A stretch of 64,000 nucleotides of DNA, from contig WUJK01000005.1 of assembly GCA_011317545.1 (NCBI GenBank), positions 62,001-126,000 of the forward strand, read 5' to 3'. Numbering within the stretch: position 1 is the first letter of the stretch; every line of letters begins with the position of its first letter. The notes beneath the pieces are model-generated. The model saw only the letters and a program-made list of their open reading frames with translations, was not told the origin of the DNA and did not search any database. The stretch comes from Coniella vitis. Lineage: Eukaryota > Ascomycota > Sordariomycetes > Diaporthales > Schizoparmaceae. A program made the position numbers and the translations under genes. Of the stretch, positions 22,274 through 33,164 are shown piece by piece.

Positions 22274-23807
22274 CTAAGTACTGCCTTCCATGTTTTCGAG
22301 GTGGATGAGACCGTTGGCGGGCTGTGTAGGGGAGTGTGTGAGATGTTAGTGATGGTGGACTGGTCTGAAGCAGAATCGGTGTGCTGTTGGGTTCGGTAGA
22401 AGGGGATTGAGCGGAATGCGTGGAGCTGATGATGAACACAGAGGGGGCGGGAAAACAAGATATAACATAACGGAAAGTGAAGGAAGGATAGAGAAAATGG
22501 TCGAGACCTACCGGCACAAACTGCCTCAATTTCACTCCAGCCTCCCTAAACACCTCTGCCGTCTCGCGATCCATGCTATACCCCATCGCATACACCACCT
22601 CCTTGACGCCCACCTGCGCAATCTTGATACTACAAGTCAAGCACGGGCACGTATCACAGTACAGCACCGCGCCACCACCATCCTCGCCACCGCCCATCAG
22701 CCGGTCCCGCCCCGCCTCCAACAAGGCGTTCTCCTCGGCATGCATACACAGGCAGGTGGCGAGGCCGTGGCCGGAGCCGAGCCCAGAGTTGCATCTGGGA
22801 CATCCGCCTTCGTTGCAGTTCTTCAAGCCGCGCGGGGTGCCGTTGTAGCCCGTGGAGATGACGCGGCGGGTGGTGCGCGACACGACGACGCAGCCGACGC
22901 GCCGCTTCATGCAGTTGGAGCGGTGGGCGGCGAGGGAAGCGAGCGACATGAAGTAGGTGTCCCAAGAGGGGCGCAGGCGGTCCGGGTTGAGGAGGTCGAG
23001 CTTGCCGAGGTGGAGGTGGAGGGAGGCGAGCGAGGTGGAGGTGTTGAGGAGGCGGAGGGTGGAGGATGTCGAGGACGAGGTGGGGAGCTGGTGGGTGGTG
23101 GCTTGGCCGGTGAGCGGGTGGTAGAGCTGCGTGTCGGAGAGGGCGGCGAAGGCTTCAAGGGTGCGTGCTGGTTGTATCTGGTTTGGAGGCTCATTGGTGG
23201 TGATACTGGCGAGACGGAGGACTTGGAGGGCGCGGCTGGGCGGGTCGGCGTCGGATTGTTGTGGTTGTGCTTGTGGTTGTGGTTTGGACTGTGCTTCGTT
23301 GTCGCCCAGGTACAGCTTGCGGTAGCGTTCCCACCGGACAAGCAGCGGCGCGTCGACGGAGATGAGAAGGAAAAAGGGCCGGCGCGAGTAAGCCTCGAGG
23401 ACGGCGTTGGACAACACATCGGTGGTGACCCAGCGGTCGCGCCAGCGCTGCGTGACGTGCTCGAGGAGAGCATCGGGGGAGGCGAAGACGAGGGGCGCTG
23501 GGTTGCTCTTGTTGTGAGTGTTTGATGGTGGCTGAGGGTGCTCGTCATTGTCCTTGTCCTTGTCGCCGTTGCCGTTCGTCTGCGGAGGAGCAGAGGATGA
23601 CGGCTGGCCGGTGCCGGTTTGGGTTGGGTTCACGGTGACGTGGGTGAAGCCGTGGTCGTCGACAAGGTAGCGGGCTACCGTGCTCCTGCCTGAGCATATA
23701 CCTGGGGATTGGAGTTAGCATATCGTTTCCTTTGAGGCTTGTGGGAGAATGTGGGAGAGCAGGGTGAGGTGGTTTTTGGTCTTACTGCCGCAGATGCCAA
23801 TGAGCAT
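22274..23807 (-). CDS. DCD1: Deoxycytidylate (dCMP) deaminase with N-terminal P-loop-like segment
   Basis: Three exons, 23807-23786, 23701-22512 and 22321-22274, give 419 residues. The enzyme deaminates dCMP to dUMP, feeding thymidylate synthesis. The C-terminal half is a zinc cytidine/deoxycytidylate deaminase domain. It has RSNCMKRRVGCVVV, STGYNGTPRGLKNCNEGGCPRC, CMHAEENALLEAG (Zn ligand His328, catalytic Glu330) and YCDTCPCLTCSIKI (Zn ligands Cys361 and Cys364). The last exon supplies only the tail after RQFVP. The first 30 residues, MLIGICGSICSGRSTVARYL, resemble a nucleotide-kinase P-loop, split by intron 1. The middle (about 30-220) is low-complexity and Ser/Thr/Pro/Gln-rich. A GC-biased long open frame on the opposite strand is a shadow. 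Confidence 0.93.
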
Positions 23808-24900
23808 TTTGTTCCCTTTTTCCCGATTTCCGCAGTGGGTGACTTCTTCTTCCTTGGCTAACAGTCGATGTTCAGAGATTCAATAAATAGCTTGATAAAT
23901 TAGATATAGAGTGAAGGTTTCACCCTTTTCAAAGGGTTTCAATATTGCCAACCACCAAGTGAAGGGGAACGTGAAAATGCGCGATACAAAATCCGTCGAC
24001 GCGCTTCATGGGTCGTCAGAGACGCGTTGAGGGTGGCATAGTATACTATGTAGTGGCTTGAGTGGCTTGGGGGGCCTTACAAGGGTGATGCTGGCCTGCG
24101 GGGTTGCAACCCCGCCTGTACAGAGGTCAGTACTTGCACCAGCCCATGCCAACCAGCCCAGTTGCCAGCCCTACCAGAAAGGTGGGCAGACCTGTACTAC
24201 ATAGTATTACATCGGTAGCCTGATTGCCCTGCTAGCCCTGTAGCCTTGTGGCATGCCCCCCCACAACTGCTAATCAAGTGAGCTAGGCCTGCTGGGTCGA
24301 GAGCTTGCACTGCTGTCCCCGGCTAATGACCACTGCAGCTGTCCATCTGAGCTTGTGATCTCTTGGAATCCAGTCTTGGGATTCTGCTGTCCATATTCTG
24401 CGTATTATCTTGCTGATGCTTTTTCTTATTCTTCTGACTGCTGCCTAGACGAGCTCATTTTGTCTACAGCTATCTGAGTACAAGTACTTGTCAGCAGCGC
24501 CTAGCTTGCAAGTATCCAGGTACTCTGTACCTATGCCCTGAATTGCATCATCTGCATCATCTACAGAGTACTTTGTCAGCCAGATAGTACAGCCCCTCCC
24601 CGCGTCTTTGGATTCCCGAGCCCTGGGGCATCTTTATAGTGGGGTCCTTGCTCGCTAACACCAACGATAACTCCCTCGGCGCCGACTTGACCATCACCTG
24701 CCACTCGACTTGTCTCCTCCAAACTTTCCCACTTGGCGATCCTATTGCACTGCTGCACTAGACTTCCTCGCCGAAGGCTGCTTCTCTGCTTGCCCTTCTT
24801 CCTGCTGTTATCGCCATCTTTCTTGACCATCGTCAACAAGAAACAGGGCATATGTCAGCTACTTCAGCCACTGGTTGCACCTCCACCACCGCTGCCCACC
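23808..24900. other. Divergent promoter region between DCD1 and ATG7
   Basis: About 1.1 kb of non-coding DNA serves both divergent genes. It contains a 14-bp perfect palindrome at 24038-24051 and related GTACTACATAGTA motifs at 24194-24210. Pyrimidine-rich leader sequence (24700-24840) sits immediately before ATG7. Confidence 0.6.
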
Positions 24901-27153
24901 ATGGCCGACGTCAAGTTTGCCGCCTTCAACTCACAGATTGAGCTGCCCTTCTACTCTGCTCTCTTCTCTTCCAAGCTTGACCATGACAAGCTCGATGACT
25001 CGGCTCGCTTTGTACTGGGCACCTACGAAGCCAACCCGTCCGCCAGTCCTGACGACAGCACCCGTCTGCTGATCCTCGGCAATGCCCTCACAAACAATTC
25101 GTAAGCCCTGCTTTTTGTCCCTGGTGCGCTCTGTGCTACCTACCGGTACTGACCAGCTTCACTTCTCCTCTTGCAGGGTCGGCCTCAACCAGTGCCGCGC
25201 CGAGGGCACCATCAAGAATGTGAACACCATCGAAGACTTCAAGCAAACCAACAAGCAGGCCATGCTCCACACCGCTGGCCGCCAGATCTGGGATGCCATC
25301 AAGGACGGCACCATCTACTCGATCCCCTCGCTCCTCGCCTCCCACACCATTCTGTCCTATGCCGATCTCAAGAAATACCGCTTCACCTACTGGTTCGCCT
25401 TCCCCGCCCTGCACTCGGATCCGGCATGGAAGCGCGTCGCAGACATCAAGAAGTTCACACCTGCCGAGACCACCGCTCTGGTCGATTCCGTCGGTACATG
25501 GCGCTACGGCGTTGACAGCAGGGAATACGGCTTTTTTCTGGCTAAAAAGGTCCGCGATGGCGAGGACACGCGATCCAAGAACTCGTTTGACTCGGCCGCC
25601 GAGGATCTCGGCTACAAGTGGGCCATTGCCTCGCTGCGAGCGTTTGAGCATGGCTTCTTTGAAGGCGTAGCCGACGAGGACTGCTACGTCGCCTTTGTCG
25701 ACCCGTCCAACTATGCCGAGCACCCTTCGTGGCCCCTGCGTAACTTGCTCGTCCTCATCCGCCAGCGCTACCACTTGACCAAGGTCAACATCATCTGCTT
25801 CCGCGACACCCACGCCCACCGCCACGAGGCACGCAGCCTTATCCTGCCCCTCGCTATGGACGGGGTGCCCGAGATGGAGCTCAACGTCATGCCCAAGGTG
25901 ACAGGCTGGGAACGCAACCAGTCTGGCAAGCTGTCGGCGCGCCATGCCAGCCTCGGCGACTACATGGACCCCAAGAAGCTCGCGGACCAGGCCGTGGACC
26001 TGAACCTCAAGCTTATGAAGTGGCGCATCTCTCCCGGTCTGGATCTGGACTCGGTCCGCAACACGTCGTGCTTGCTGCTGGGCGCGGGAACACTGGGCAG
26101 CTACGTCTCGCGTAATCTCATGGGTTGGGGCGTGCGCAAAATCACCTTTGTCGACAACGGCGCCGTCTCGTTTTCCAACCCTGTGCGGCAACCCTTGTTT
26201 GAGTTCAAGGACGCTCTCAATGGTGGCGCACCCAAAGCCCTGCGCGCAGCCGAGATGCTACAGCAAGTCAGCCCCAGTGTTGTCAGCGAAGGCCACGTGC
26301 TTTCTGTTCCTATGCTCGGCCATCCGATCACAGACGAGGCCAAGACCAAGGCTGACTTCACCAAGCTCAAGGAGCTGATTGAGTCACACGATGCGGTGTT
26401 CCTACTCATGGACAGCCGTGAGTCACGCTGGTTGCCAACTGTCATGGGCAAGGCTGCCGGTAAGATTGTCATGAATGCTGCGCTGGGCTTTGACACGTAC
26501 GTTGTCATGCGCCACGGCGCCACGCCCAAGGATGGAAGCGACAAGACACTGGGATGCTACTTTTGCAATGATGTAGTTGTGGCCACGGATGTGAGTATCA
26601 CTTTGCTGGTGTTCGCCACGACTCGTGGGCGTTTTTGCTGACCAGGACTTTTTCTCCCACCCCGCAGTCTCAAAAAGACCTGACCCTCGACCAACAATGC
26701 ACCGTCACCCGTCCCGGCGGCGCAGCCATTGCTTCTGCGCTGCTCGTGGAACTCCTCGCCAGCATTCTTCAACATCCCGAGGGCCATCATGCGCGAGCCC
26801 CCGTGCCCAGCAACGACGAGCACATGTCGTACGAGCGCGACCCGCCCAACCATGCACTGGGCCTTGTGCCGCACCAGATCCGCGGCTACCTGTCGACGTT
26901 TCAGAATATGCTTGTCCGTGGCGAGTCGTACCCGAATTGCAGTGCGTGCAGCAAGACGATCATCGACGCGTATAATCGCGACGGCTACGCATTTGTCAAG
27001 CGGGCGCTTGAGGAGCGCGACTATGTCGCTGAGCTGTCGGGATTAGCCGAGGTGCAGCGGCGCGCCGAGGCCATGGCGGCTGAAGTCGAGCTCAGTGATG
27101 ATGAGGAAGATGCTGATGCTGATGATGTCGACGGTGAGGCTGTTCTGGTTTAA
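24901..27153 (+). CDS. ATG7: Autophagy E1-like activating enzyme Atg7
   Basis: Three exons, 24901-25100, 25177-26590 and 26668-27153, give 699 residues, close to the usual length. Atg7 adenylates the C-terminal Gly of Atg8 and Atg12, forms thioesters with them, and passes them to Atg3 and Atg10 in the cytoplasm. The N-terminal domain shows FNSQIELPFYSALFSSKLD and FWFAFPALHSDPAW-like blocks. The E1 fold starts at SCLLLGAGTLGSYVSRNL (nucleotide loop Gly369-Gly374), then ITFVDNGAVSFSNPVRQPLF, LLMDSRESRWLP, and the catalytic Cys549 in TLDQQCTVTRPG at the start of exon 3. The homodimerisation and Atg8-binding tail follows, ending in an acidic Asp/Glu stretch. The ACC-ATGG context fixes the start. 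Confidence 0.97.
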
Positions 27154-27450
27154 GACGGGCTTGTCTATCTGTCAATTGGGCATGGGGTTTGATTACAACC
27201 TCATAGCCTATACGGGCGATGGGACTGTCTGCACCTTACCTGGCGTCATTGTGAAGGATGAATATCTCTTTTTAAGCCACTGATTTCAACTTTTTGATTT
27301 AGTCACTCTGTTGTTTGTCTTGATTTTCATTTATCCCGTCTTGGCCATTGAACGAGGAAATGGGCGTCAAAGACCAACATGCACACTTGGGAACCGCGAA
27401 CTGGAAAGGATACCAGCACATGCACATGCACATGATTTCATTATTTACTG

Positions 27451-27476
27451 TTTTTTTTTTTTTTTTTTTTTTTTTT
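27451..27476. repeat. Poly-T tract, 26 nt
   Basis: Uninterrupted run of 26 T residues about 300 bases downstream of the ATG7 stop codon, followed by further T/C-rich sequence. Confidence 0.9.
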
Positions 27477-28850
27477 CCTCTTTTTTCTCTTCCTCTATTT
27501 CTTGATTTGGCGCTCTTTAGTAGTGTACCATGGAGGCAATTGGTCTCGGCAAGACGATGGAATCTCTACTGGTCTGTTGAACTTTCATTTGTATGCTCGG
27601 GACCTGCAATTGGGGCGTTGGAGTTGGGAAACGCGACGGCAATGAATCGCAACAGCCTCGGCATTAGGCTACTGGGAAAAGGCGTTGGCGGACATATGAC
27701 TTGATGGAGCTCGACGCAGTGAAAGACGATATCCGAGGGCGAACTCGAGAAGAATAGGAGGTGATCAAGGGCAGACCAGATGGCCCTGTACATTTGTGTT
27801 TCCCCATGTGCAAATGATGCAGACATGATTTCTTGATAAGAGTCTATTTCACCAGGGCGGAATCGTGAGACGCTCGCTGTATCGGTGGTGTTGTGCTATA
27901 GTAGGTTTCGGCTTGATGAATGAGTGACGACGGCGTTGCTTCAATGCCAATTTGTACATAGTATGGTACATACGTAGTGGCTCTGATAGAGGGTCATGCG
28001 CTGGAACCGGCAGGTCATGAGGCAGTTGGGGTTGGTCTGCAGGGCTCCTCAGCCGGTGTGAGGGTACTGCTCAGGCTGCAGGGCCCCACCCAGGCAGGTA
28101 CTCGGAAAACCTGCAGTAGCGTAGTGATGCCATGTACAAGGAAGACCCCGAACTTCGTATTACAAAGTCATGCGGATCAGGTGCAATACCACTGTAGCAC
28201 ATGCAAGAGTGAGTGTCAGTGAGTGGGCTTTTTAGTAGCACTCCGATTCAGGCTTCCTATATCTGGGTTATTTATTGAAGGAAGATTTGGAATGGGAGAG
28301 AGTAGAGTGGCATTTGCATGATTGGTCTTTATCGTCTTTTTCTTTCTTTCAAGCAGAGGTGGGCTTCTTAGAAAAAAAAGCCTCGAGGCATAACTAGCGG
28401 CCAGCACAGCGCTTACAGGCTGTTGTTGCAGGGTACTGCTGCCCGCTAACGACGCCCTGTAGAAGCAGTACTAGGGTCAAAAGCCCAGCCCACCCCTCCA
28501 GGAACGAACTATAGTTACTTTACATCCACTAACGGTACTGTGACACAGGGCCTTGCGACTACGCCGGACCCGGATTTGTCACTAATAAGCTGCATCTCTC
28601 CAAAAACTCACGAGCGTGTTTGGGACTCGCTCAACCTTACTCAGTTACGTTTTCTTTTTTTTTTTTTCCTTCTTCTTTTTTTGGTTGTTGGTTCTCCATC
28701 CTTTCCATCTTGCAAAGTAATCTATCTACATTCCCCCAGTGAGGGCAGTCTTATTCATATTCTTGCATTTGCTTGGATCTGTATGCATCTTTGCTTAGGC
28801 GGCGGGCCGTGTGGTCTTTGAGGAGCGCACTTTGTTCGAAACGCCGCTCG

Positions 28851-28887
28851 ACAACGACGACGACGACGACGACGGCGGCGGCGACGG
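28851..28887. repeat. (CGA)n/(CGG)n triplet block
   Basis: About eight CGA units followed by CGG units in the promoter region of the MFS gene, without a credible coding frame. Confidence 0.75.
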
Positions 28888-29022
28888 TTGACCAGAAAGT
28901 GGAGGATTGGGCGATTCACAAACAGGACACAATCCAACTCAACACAACACATGGAAGGCCATTAGCCTGGAAAACAAAGCCTCTCAAAGCCCAACATCTA
29001 CATACGACCACCACACTCCACC

Positions 29023-30542
29023 ATGGCAAGCCGCCTCACCTCCTGGCGATGGCGCGCCCGTCCCACTTCCTCCTCGTCTTCCTATACAACCGCGGCGGTG
29101 CTCGTCCCGCTTGACCAGGCGCATCTACACAGTTACTCGGCGCGGTGTGGAAGGACAGAGTACCAGGAGCTATCGGATGGCGACGATGGCAAGCAGGATG
29201 GTGCTGATCGTGGGGAAGAGGACCACGGGAATGGCGAGGAGGAGGAGGAGGCAGATCAGACGGTTGATGATGAGGAGGCGGTGCAGATGCTCCAGATGAG
29301 CGCGGCAGAGTATAGCATTGACGGGTTGCGAAAAGCGACGAGAAGGGGGAGGGGGAGAAGTATTTCCGAGTATGAGAGTGCGTTGATCTCCTGTTTGCTC
29401 CGTTTTTTTTCTTTTCTGGTTGTTGTGATCCTGGAGTGCCCGCCGCCTGGCCCCAATCAGATGAACTGACTGACTGACTGACTGGCTGGCTGGCTGACTT
29501 TACCACTCTCCATAGTGAAATCGGTCATCGTAAACAAGGCTGTGCAGGACATTGGGATGGGGAGGTACAACTGGCAACTGTTTGTGCTGTGCGGGTTTGG
29601 CTGGTTTGCAGACAAGTGAGTTTGGTGATTATTCTCCTGGTCCTCTTGGACTCAGTCATGGGTCCATCGCTAACCCATGGCTTGTGATTGTCCGTCCCCA
29701 GTCTCTGGATGCAAGTAAGTGAGACAGAGTCGAGTCTTGTTCCGGCCCCGGATCTTCACCCCTCTTGCCCTCTCGGCCGCTCCATCTCAGGAATGAGAAG
29801 TCCCTCCAAGGCTAACACACAGACCCAACCCGCCAGGGCGTCTCCCTCATCCTCCCCTCCCTCTCGGCCGAATTCGCCGTCTCGGAAAAGCACGTCCGCT
29901 ACACCACCTCGTATGTCTTCTTCGGCCTCTGCCTCGGCGCCTTCACATGGGGCATCGGCTCCGACATGCTCGGCCGCCGCATCGCCTTCAATGCCACCTT
30001 GCTCATCACCGCCGTCTTTGGCCTCGCCACCTCGTTTGCCCCCTCGTGGGGATCCGTCTGTTTCTTCCTCGCCTGTCTGGGCTTCGGTGTCGGCGGGAAC
30101 CTGCCCGTGGACGGCGCGCTCTTCCTCGAGTTCCTGCCCGACGCATCGAGCAACCTGCTCACTCTGCTCAGCGTCTGGTGGCCTGTCGGCCAGCTCGCCA
30201 GCTCGCTGCTCGCATGGTGGTTCATTGGCCGAGGTGCGCCCGCCGAGGAAGGCTGGAGGAGGTTCGTGGCTGCGATTGGGGTCATTACACTCGTCATGTT
30301 TGTGATTCGGTATTTTGCCTTTCGGCTGTTTGAGAGCCCCAAGTTCCTGCTGTCGAGGGGCAGGCAGGCCGAGGCGGTGGCGGTCGTGCACGGGTTGGCG
30401 TTCAGGAACGGCGTCAAGACGTGGTTGACGGAGGAGATTCTCGATGCAGTAGCCGAAGGGGACGGACATGGTGGTGACGGAATGAGGCTGAGCCATGATG
30501 GCTCGCGGTTGCTTGGGGAAGAACGACAACAACGAGGACAGC

Positions 30543-30576
<34 letters not shown>

Positions 30577-31507
30577 CACGGCGACGACAATGGCAGCAGC
30601 CTCTTCTTCCAAATCCATCCTTCGCGCCCGCCTTGCAACCTTCTCCACCGCCCGTCTGCGTCCTCTCTTTGCAACCCGCAAGCTGGGCCTCGCCACGGCA
30701 CTCATCTGGTTCTCGTGGGCGACCATTGGGATGGGCTACCCGCTCTTCAACGCCTTCTTACCACAGTACCTCTCCCACGGAAACACGGGCCCTCCCTCCT
30801 CCTCCTCCTCCTCCTCCTCCTCGTCCTCCATTTCCCCACGACAGCCAACACCATCCGACATATCCCCCGACACCTACCGCGAATACGCCATCCTCTCTCT
30901 GGTCGGCGTCCCGGGGAGCATCCTCGCCTACTTCACCGTCGACAGCCCGTCCCCGCTTCTCGGCCGCAAGGGCACCCTCGCCATCTCCACTTTTGTCTCT
31001 GCTGCTTTTCTGGTCTTGTTTGTGCGCTACGGAACGCAGGGCAACGCGGGCGCGCAGTTGGCGTTTTCGTGTGTGGAGGCGGCAAGCCAGAATGTCATGT
31101 ATGGGGTCTTGTATGCATTTACGCCCGAGATTTTGTAAGTTCGCTTCTGTCTTTTTTTTTTTTTCCCTCCTTGCCTCTTCTCTTCTCTTTCTTCACTATT
31201 CGATCTTTATACCCCTTCTTCCACATCTCTGTCCTCTTTCTGAACGTCAATACACATACATATCAAACCACGCGCCAAACTAACCACGACTCCCCGAATA
31301 TCCAGCCCCGCACCCGTCCGAGGCGCAGGCACAGGCGTAGCCAGCTTCCTCAACCGCGCCACAGGCCTCGTCGCACCCATCCTCGCGGCCAACATGCCCG
31401 GCGACGGCACCACGATGCCGATATACCTCTCGGCGGCGCTGATTTTTGCTGCTTTTGTGGGTATTGTGTTGGTGCCGATTGAGACGAGGGGACGTCAGCG
31501 GTTATAA
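29023..31507 (+). CDS. MFS transporter, SV2/SVOP-like
   Basis: Five exons, 29023-29377, 29516-29615, 29702-29714 (13 nt), 29837-31134 and 31306-31507, give 655 residues. A polar, acidic N-terminus of about 115 residues precedes the carrier. Family signs are FVLCGFGWFADNLWMQG in the first helix, the loop GSDMLGRRIAF (MFS D-R-G-R/K motif), GGNLPVDGALFLEFLP, the PESPR-like ESPKFLL after helix 6, and YTPEIFPAPVRGAGTG near helix 11. Close relatives among eukaryotes are SVOP and SV2-type organic-ion carriers; the substrate is unknown. The central cytoplasmic loop carries a poly-Gln run (30542-30576), and the loop after the seventh helix a poly-Ser run (30795-30828). The gene converges on the J-protein gene, with 305 bases between stop codons. 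Confidence 0.9.
29463..29498. repeat. (ACTG)n/(GCTG)n repeat in the first MFS intron
   Basis: About five ACTG units followed by GCTG units, located 18-53 bases before the acceptor of intron 1 of the SVOP-like gene. Confidence 0.8.
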
Positions 31508-31812
31508 GTTTTGGGTGTCTGTGTTTATTTATTTGTTTTTCTGGTTTGGAAAAGAAAGGCAGAAGGGGGAGGGGGGGAATGGCGATGCGGTCGGTGGTCT
31601 TGATTGGCTTTCGTCGTCGTCGTCGACGAATTGGTGTATATATTTGCATAAAACAAATGATATATACTTAGTTGGCTTGTGTTATATATATCTCGCGAGG
31701 TCTACACCGTGTTATCAAATTCGCATTGTTTTGTAGTATTGCTTGCTTGGTCTCGCTACATTATATCATACAAAACCCAAGGGCCCATTCCCATTCCTCC
31801 AGCCAATCCAAC
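31508..31812. other. Convergent 3' region
   Basis: 305 bases between the stop codons of the SVOP-like carrier (+) and the J-protein (-). It contains a (GTC)n block near 31615-31625 and AT-rich sequence suitable for 3' processing; nothing else is seen. Confidence 0.6.
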
Positions 31813-33164
31813 TCAATTCTCTCCGTTCGCCATCTTGTTCCCACCCCTCATCCGCACTCCATTCCCCTGCGCTCCAGCAGGAACACCCTCTCTCCTCCTC
31901 GTGATCCGCGCATGGATCGCCGCCTTGGTCATGGGATCGTTTCTCACCGTATTGTCCACCAGCCACCGCTTGACGCGGTCCCTCAGCATTCTCAAGCCCG
32001 TTTCCTCACTCGCACCGGCACCAGCACCAGCACCGGCCGCAACAAAGGGCGTCACCTCAAGCTGCACCATGTGCTTGGCCTCCTCGTGCACCGCCTGCAG
32101 CGTCCTCTCCAGCTCGTCCAGGCTCTGCGTCGTCTTGGCCTCGTCGCTCCCCTGCTTCCGCAAACGCACATGTCCGCTGCGCGTGTCGGCCTTGAGGAAG
32201 GGCAGGACCTGGTTCAGGGCAATGGAAAGCGTGATGCTCATCCTGCGCGCAACGGCAATGGCTTGAAAGGGGACGTAGGGCGGGTGCGCCATGCCCATGC
32301 CCATGCCAGCCGAGCCACGAAACCAGCCCACCGCAGGATTCACAACGCGGACCAGCAGCGGGTTGACCAGCCCTTGCAGCAGCCATGGGAACCCAGCGCG
32401 GGTCACCGTGTGCAGTTCAAACACCAGCAGCGCCGCAAAGGCAACGTAGCGCCAGTAGATGCCCTCGCGGAAATACCCCAGCTTGGGAAACAAGTACAAA
32501 GCTGCCAGGCCAATGGCGTAGTAGCTGAGGAGCTCGCGCGCGCCGCGCATCGCAAAGTCGCGCACAACGGTGCACTCTGTCCATGTCTGGATCGCGGGGC
32601 CGAACCGGTCGTACGCGAAGCGCTTGACGTCGTCGGAGAGGACCGCGTGCGCGGTCTGAATGCGGAGGTACTCCTCCACGTTGAAGGCTGCCGAGTCGCC
32701 GCCGCCGCCGGGTAAGGAGGAGGAGGAGGAGGAGACCTTGTCCGGGTGCATGGCCGCCGACAACTGGCGGTAGCGTCGTTTGATGTCGCGCGCCGAGGCC
32801 GAGGGCAGGACGCCGAGGAGGGAGTAGTAGTCGCGGTTCGCGGGCCGCTGGAGGTCCCAGTCGGCTTCGTAGATGGTGAAGGCGAGGTAGATGCAGACGA
32901 CGAGGATGTAGGTGCGGCGGTAGTGCTCGGCCCAGCGGGGGTGGCCTGGTTGCGGCCGCGGGGAGCCTGCGCGGATGGTGAGGTTGTAGTAGAGGTTTTG
33001 GAGGAAGCGGGTGGCCATCTGTCGTTTGTGTTGGTCAGTTGGTCAAGTCCTACTTTTCTCTTTTCCATTTTCAGGGACAGAATGGCATGGCAGAGGAGGG
33101 AAGAGGAGAAGGGACTGACATCCGGGAGAAATGTCCACCCGATGAGGGAGAGTGCTTGCGACAT
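31813..33164 (-). CDS. Membrane-anchored DnaJ/Hsp40 co-chaperone
   Basis: Two exons, 33164-33120 (15 codons, MSQALSLIGWTFLPD) and 33018-31813, give 416 residues. A hydrophobic segment (about 52-67, ILVVCIYLAFTIY) precedes the J domain (about 77-150). The J domain opens YYSLLGVLPSASARDIKRRYRQL, has the HPD triad at 106-108, and continues with a Ser/Gly insert, YLRIQTAHAVLSD and RFAYDRFG. More membrane-like segments follow (LLSYYAIGLAALYLF, YVAFAALLVFELH), then a coiled-coil-like region and basic tail. J domains stimulate Hsp70 ATPase; the membrane anchoring suggests an ER or nuclear-envelope role like Erj5-type proteins, which is an inference. The donor GTCAGT is unusual. The acceptor lies directly before an ATG, so a start at 33018 is an alternative giving 401 residues. 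Confidence 0.85.

Larger units (their letters stand above)
27154..29022. other. Intergenic region with homopolymer and triplet repeats
   Basis: No supported gene. It holds a 26-base T tract (27451-27476), a pair of GTACATAGTA/GTACATACGTAG motifs (27954-27977) and a (CGA)n/(CGG)n block (28851-28887). The final 150 bases are A- and C-rich leader of the MFS gene. Confidence 0.55.

Noticed and set aside
22407..23525. A 372-codon open frame on the plus strand opposite the dCMP deaminase.
   Set aside because: The minus strand encodes the zinc-binding deaminase motifs; the plus frame is low-complexity with no family pattern.
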